Positions 60,958 to 64,000 of a stretch of 64,000 nt of DNA are shown piece after piece (positions within the stretch are counted from its first letter, which is position 1; every line of letters starts with the position of its first letter). A model generated the notes under the pieces. That model was given only the letters and a program-made list of their open reading frames with translations. It ran no database searches and was not told where the DNA came from. A program made the position numbers and the translations under genes. The stretch spans positions 52,452 through 116,451 of the forward strand of contig CAYFGQ010000003.1 of NCBI GenBank assembly GCA_964342525.1. Reading direction: 5' to 3'. This DNA comes from G963676205 sp964342525 (GTDB lineage Bacteria > Campylobacterota > Campylobacteria > Campylobacterales > Arcobacteraceae).

Positions 60958-61380
60958 TTATTTCAAACTATCTAAAAGATTTAAAACATTGGAGTTTTTG
61001 GAGTATTCTTCTTTTGCATAATTTATAGCATCATTGATATCTATGCTATTTTTATTTATTATATTATGCAGATCATCATTATATGTATCTAATTTATTTT
61101 GGATAATTTCCCAAACAATTGTTTCATCAATACCAAAATAACCATAACTTATCTGATTTCTAAAATCAACTATTCTTCTATATTGAGAATCTAAAATATC
61201 TTCTTGTAGTAAGTACTTTGTAGCCTCACCTATAATTTCTAACTCTCGTATTGAAGCATCCCAATTTAATTCACTATGCTTAAAATCTTCACAATTATCA
61301 AACTCTGAGGTATATCTAAAGATTTTATCTATTGCAATAAATATATCTACAATATAAAAACCAATATCTCTAGTAGGCAT
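60958..61380 (-). CDS. HepT-like HEPN (DUF86) protein, degenerate active-site motif
   Basis: A 140-residue helical HEPN protein, the usual RNase partner of MNT antitoxins. The start ATG 61380 overlaps the MNT stop by 11 nt; longer in-frame starts exist up to 61446. The conserved motif RNxxxH appears as 'RNQISYGYFGID', with Tyr where the catalytic His should be. The RNase may therefore be dead. The gene ends flush with hypF, so the pair is read through into hypF. Confidence 0.82.
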   Translation of the reverse strand: MPTRDIGFYIVDIFIAIDKIFRYTSEFDNCEDFKHSELNWDASIRELEIIGEATKYLLQEDILDSQYRRIVDFRNQISYGYFGIDETIVWEIIQNKLDTYNDDLHNIINKNSIDINDAINYAKEEYSKNSNVLNLLDSLK

Positions 61381-61657
61381 AGATGATCTCATTTTCAATT
61401 TTTTTCTTAATAAGTTTACGAATAGAGTTCTCAAGTCCAAGATCAATCTTTGAGTTTAGATTCATCTCTAAATACTCTTTAAGATCATAGTATTTATCAA
61501 AGCTTGAAGGCATATCCACAATTATATCTATATCACTATCTTCCTTTTGAGTACCCTTTGAAAAACTTCCAAATAGCCCAATTTTTTTTACATTAAATTG
61601 TTCTGATAAAAAGGTTCTATTCTCTCTCAAAAATTCTAAAATAGTATTTTTAGTCAT
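61370..61657 (-). CDS. MNT-type nucleotidyltransferase antitoxin
   Basis: A 95-residue minimal nucleotidyltransferase. The catalytic core 'IGLFGSFSKGTQKEDSDIDIIVD' (GSFxxG and DxD) is present. ATG 61657 lies 7 nt after GGAG; a GTG start at 61669 overlaps that site. Such proteins AMPylate or otherwise neutralise the HEPN partner encoded next. It is first gene of the unit MNT-HEPN-hypF-tetR-hupU. Confidence 0.85.
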   Translation of the reverse strand: MTKNTILEFLRENRTFLSEQFNVKKIGLFGSFSKGTQKEDSDIDIIVDMPSSFDKYYDLKEYLEMNLNSKIDLGLENSIRKLIKKKIENEIIYAY

Positions 61658-61780
61658 AGATAACTCCACTTTTCTAAATATATTAAATTCTAATTAATAC
61701 AATTGTTATTATAAAAAGACAAAAACTTATACTATCTTTTTATAGATATTTCATAGATAGATTATATCTAAAATATATGG

Positions 61781-61786
61781 TATAAT
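61781..61786 (+). promoter_or_regulatory. -10 element of the RelB/ParE-type module
   Basis: TATAAT 27 bp before the antitoxin ATG. Upstream 'TAGATTATATCTA' is a short palindrome that could be the autoregulatory operator of the antitoxin. Confidence 0.45.
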
Positions 61787-61812
61787 TTATTTAACTAGAA
61801 AAAAGGATCACT

Positions 61813-62019
61813 ATGTCAAAGAATGATGTTTTAGAAACGGCACTTAATCTTCCTATAAAAGAAAGAATCCTTTTAGTAGAATCTTTAGTGGAAAGCTATA
61901 ACTCTTTTGATGATGATATTGAAAAAGAGTGGCTAGAGGAAATAAAGAATAGAGAACTTTTACTTGATAAAGGAAAATTAGAAACTATATCTTACGATGA
62001 GTTTTTTGATGAAAAATAA
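61813..62019 (+). CDS. Addiction-module antitoxin (RelB/StbD, unstab_antitox family)
   Basis: 68 residues, acidic. 'ALNLPIKERILLVESLVESY' and the tail 'LLDKGKLETISYDEFFDEK' fit the short unstable antitoxins that pair with ParE-like toxins. It overlaps the toxin gene by 11 nt. Good ribosome site AAAAAGGA. Confidence 0.85.
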   Translation: MSKNDVLETALNLPIKERILLVESLVESYNSFDDDIEKEWLEEIKNRELLLDKGKLETISYDEFFDEK

Positions 62020-62305
62020 ACTCCGATTTTCAAAAGAAGCCAAACTAGAATTTGATGAAGCCATAAACTATTACAATAATGAACAACTAGGCTTAGGTGA
62101 TAGATTCAAAGCTGAGATCAAATTTAGTATAAACAATATCCTAAAATTCCCAAACCTATATCCTATCATTCAAGGTGAAGTAAGAAAATGTGTAACTCAT
62201 ACTTTTCCATTTACAATTTTTTATAAATTAAAAGATGAAACTATCTATATATTAGCTATAGCAAATCATCATAAAAACCCTAACTTCTATTCAAAAAGAT
62301 TCTAA
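62009..62305 (+). CDS. ParE/RelE-family toxin
   Basis: A 98-residue basic protein: 'LRFSKEAKLEFDEAINYYN', 'ILKFPNLYPII' and 'FPFTIFYKLKDETIYILAIANHHKNPNFYS' are the RelE/ParE fold hallmarks. Start at 62009 inside the antitoxin tail; an upstream ATG at 61997 is possible. Whether it acts on gyrase or on mRNA cannot be told from the sequence. Confidence 0.85.
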   Translation: MKNKLRFSKEAKLEFDEAINYYNNEQLGLGDRFKAEIKFSINNILKFPNLYPIIQGEVRKCVTHTFPFTIFYKLKDETIYILAIANHHKNPNFYSKRF

Positions 62306-62916
62306 TACATCCCACCATTATGATAAAAAAACTCCCCAAGCCCAATAGTAAAAATAAGATCACCATATAAAGCATGCTCAATACACACCAAAGAAAATGA
62401 TTTAGTCCTCAAATATGTCTTAGCAAAAATATACCCACCAATCACAGAAAGCCCCACAGCCAAAAAATTTCCAAAAGCAAGATGAACAAAACCAAAAGCC
62501 AAAGCATTTACATATATCAAAAAACTCTTCGATCTAAATATATCATACCGATAAAAGAAAAACCGCCTAAAAACAAATTCCTGAGGTATCACAGAAAATA
62601 CTGGATATAAAAACATAATCATCCAATAAACCTCAGTTTTCTCAATCAAAAAACTAAACATCTTATCTTCATAAAAGATATATACAAATAAAAAAAGTAA
62701 AAAAGAGGATAACACAAATCGAAGTAACATAAAATTTAGATCAAAGGGATATATCTTTTTAAATACAGTCTCCATACCATCTGATTTCATTACATAATAA
62801 GCGTATATTGTTACCATCCAAAGGGATGGTATTATAAGATATGAGGGGATTATCTTTAGGTAGAAGATGAGTGGTAATAGTATGAAGATGGCTGTAAATT
62901 CTGCTATTTTAATCAT
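62302..62916 (-). CDS. CPBP-family intramembrane protease-like protein
   Basis: A 204-residue protein with about six helices. 'PQEFVFRRFFFYR' (EExxxR variant, Gln-Glu instead of Glu-Glu), 'FGFVHLAFGN' and 'EHALYGDLIF' are the three CPBP/Abi motifs. Members process peptides or act in immunity to bacteriocins. It converges on the toxin gene with a 4-nt overlap. Confidence 0.75.
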   Translation of the reverse strand: MIKIAEFTAIFILLPLIFYLKIIPSYLIIPSLWMVTIYAYYVMKSDGMETVFKKIYPFDLNFMLLRFVLSSFLLFLFVYIFYEDKMFSFLIEKTEVYWMIMFLYPVFSVIPQEFVFRRFFFYRYDIFRSKSFLIYVNALAFGFVHLAFGNFLAVGLSVIGGYIFAKTYLRTKSFSLVCIEHALYGDLIFTIGLGEFFYHNGGMY

Positions 62917-62978
62917 GCAGAATTTTAGCTTAGGATGATTACAAGTTGTTTATAACTTTTATAATATATTTAAAATAC

Positions 62979-63761
62979 TTATTTTGTATAAACTTCCGAA
63001 ATATCTTTTCTTATTTCAAAAATATATTTATCTTCTTCATTATTAAATGTAGCAACTATGACTTTTTCACTCGATGTAAAATAAAAATAGATATCGTCAC
63101 TAAATAAAATTTTATTAAAAAACTTATCTACAATTTTTTTATTAATTTCTTTTGTTGATAAATATTCATCTCTAAAACTTTTCTTAGCATCATTAATATC
63201 AATAAATATTCCTATAATTCCTAATAAAATTCCAGTATATATTAAATGATGAAATAAAAACTTTTCATTCACAAAAATTATTTTTTTAAACCATCTATAA
63301 TCAGTCATCAATTCTTTAATACCCACTATAAAAAAAATACAGAATATAAATTGAAAACTATAGTCAAGCTTTTCAATAGCAAATGGTAATAAATTTAAAA
63401 AAGAAAAATAATTTATTACTTCTAAACCAAAAAAATTTGGATTAACTGCTGTAGATTTAAATATACCTATTTTTGCTTCATGCAAAGCATCAATATTATA
63501 CGTATAATCATATAGAATAAATAAAATAATAGGATATATTCCATACAAAACTACTTTTAGAATTTTATATTTTTCTTTCAAACTAAAAATAACATAAATA
63601 ATAAAAATAACTGTTGTAACTTCAAGAATATAGCTGATAGCCCCTATAAAACCAAAATTTAATTCTACTTTTAGAACCATACTTCCTATAATATATCCTA
63701 ATCCTACTATCATTGATAAAATCATTATTTTTAAATTATAAACGATATACTTATTATCCAT
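62979..63761 (-). CDS. Hypothetical multi-pass membrane protein
   Basis: 260 residues with about five or six hydrophobic segments (about 9-30, 35-60, 68-90, 130-152, 170-190) and a soluble, charged C-terminal end of about 65 residues. Not recognised. Composition is more A/T-rich than the hydrogenase genes; it belongs to the accessory end of the window. Confidence 0.55.
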   Translation of the reverse strand: MDNKYIVYNLKIMILSMIVGLGYIIGSMVLKVELNFGFIGAISYILEVTTVIFIIYVIFSLKEKYKILKVVLYGIYPIILFILYDYTYNIDALHEAKIGIFKSTAVNPNFFGLEVINYFSFLNLLPFAIEKLDYSFQFIFCIFFIVGIKELMTDYRWFKKIIFVNEKFLFHHLIYTGILLGIIGIFIDINDAKKSFRDEYLSTKEINKKIVDKFFNKILFSDDIYFYFTSSEKVIVATFNNEEDKYIFEIRKDISEVYTK

Positions 63762-64000
63762 ATAAAATTCTTTTCTAAATTATCTTAAAAATATATACTA
63801 GCATTATTTTACCTACCTACCAAAATGACTTCCAAATATCTATTATCTCCTTAAATCAATAAGTTTTAAGTAAAATGTGTACAAAAGAAAAGAATCCACC
63901 CTTTGAAAATGCCAAACTGAAGTAAAATATTTACGGGGAACAGGACTCGCATCGTATAATAAAAATATTGGAAATATAGTAATATATTTTCATAGAGTTC
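63762..64000. other. Right-edge intergenic region
   Basis: No gene is seen. It is A/T-rich except for 'CGGGGAACAGGACTCGCATC' (63933-63952), whose complement resembles the 3' half of a tRNA T arm plus acceptor. TATAAT follows at 63955-63960 and may serve a gene beyond the edge. Confidence 0.4.

Noticed and set aside
61370..63761. Right-end accessory cluster as a complete anti-phage defence island
   Set aside because: MNT-HEPN, RelB/ParE and CPBP genes are small common modules. No restriction, CRISPR, retron or signalling-effector core is seen, and the HEPN motif is degenerate.

Overview
The window is AT-rich, densely packed DNA from a Campylobacterota (epsilonproteobacterial) chromosome, most likely of the Arcobacteraceae. 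The evidence is a Wolinella-type hydABCDE hydrogenase operon, a set of closely related 'NIAHQWRQP' histidine kinases, and the general codon use. Assignment below phylum level is inference. No rRNA, CRISPR array, insertion sequence or complete prophage is visible.

Layout. 1-10 kb: the 5' part of a CusA-type metal efflux pump at the left edge, a pxpABC 5-oxoprolinase operon, a DbpA-like RNA helicase, initiator tRNA-Met, and an accessory patch (RhuM-family gene, decayed antitoxin, orphan membrane protein). The remaining Cus-type genes follow (adaptor, TolC, Cys-rich YtkA-like protein), separated from cusA by about 5.9 kb. 10-21 kb: a flavin disulfide reductase, then four sensor histidine kinases and one chemoreceptor with no response regulator between them. 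21-33 kb: an RND efflux operon, a Tat-exported FAD amine oxidase and a response regulator/7TM-kinase pair. 33-38 kb: a MarR-controlled operon with two clear palindromic operators in its promoter, and small transport and hypothetical genes. 38-47.5 kb: hydABC-hydDE, then a second, sensory-type hydrogenase large subunit in line with a double-Cache histidine kinase. 47.8-55.7 kb: a sulfate assimilation and cysteine island (metY, Rrf2 regulator, cysK, DUF2061, cysH, cysDN, sulfite reductase). 55.9-57.2 kb: a lipoprotein with a C-type-lectin-like tail. 57.3-64 kb: the sensory hydrogenase small subunit, a TetR regulator, hypF, and an accessory end with MNT-HEPN and RelB/ParE-type modules and a CPBP membrane protein.

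How the parts work together. HydABC oxidises H2 at the periplasmic face and feeds quinone, HydDE and HypF mature it, and the HupU/HupV-like pair plus the neighbouring kinase could report H2. The sulfur island takes sulfate through APS to sulfide and cysteine or homocysteine.

Best leads for something undescribed: (1) the last 60 codons of the lipoprotein at 55921-57189 look like a diversity-generating-retroelement variable region (adenine depletion, many NNC codons, and a 10-bp stem with a 4-nt loop just past the stop), with no reverse transcriptase in the window; (2) a structured leader before DUF2061-cysH shares a 14-nt hairpin/Shine-Dalgarno block with the sulfite reductase leader; (3) CCC-N8-CCCACAT, with identical spacing, lies 41-47 bp upstream of three separate transcription units and suggests a small regulon of the response regulator in its midst; (4) hypF carries two heptanucleotide repeat tracts in frame, a possible phase-variation switch for hydrogenase maturation.
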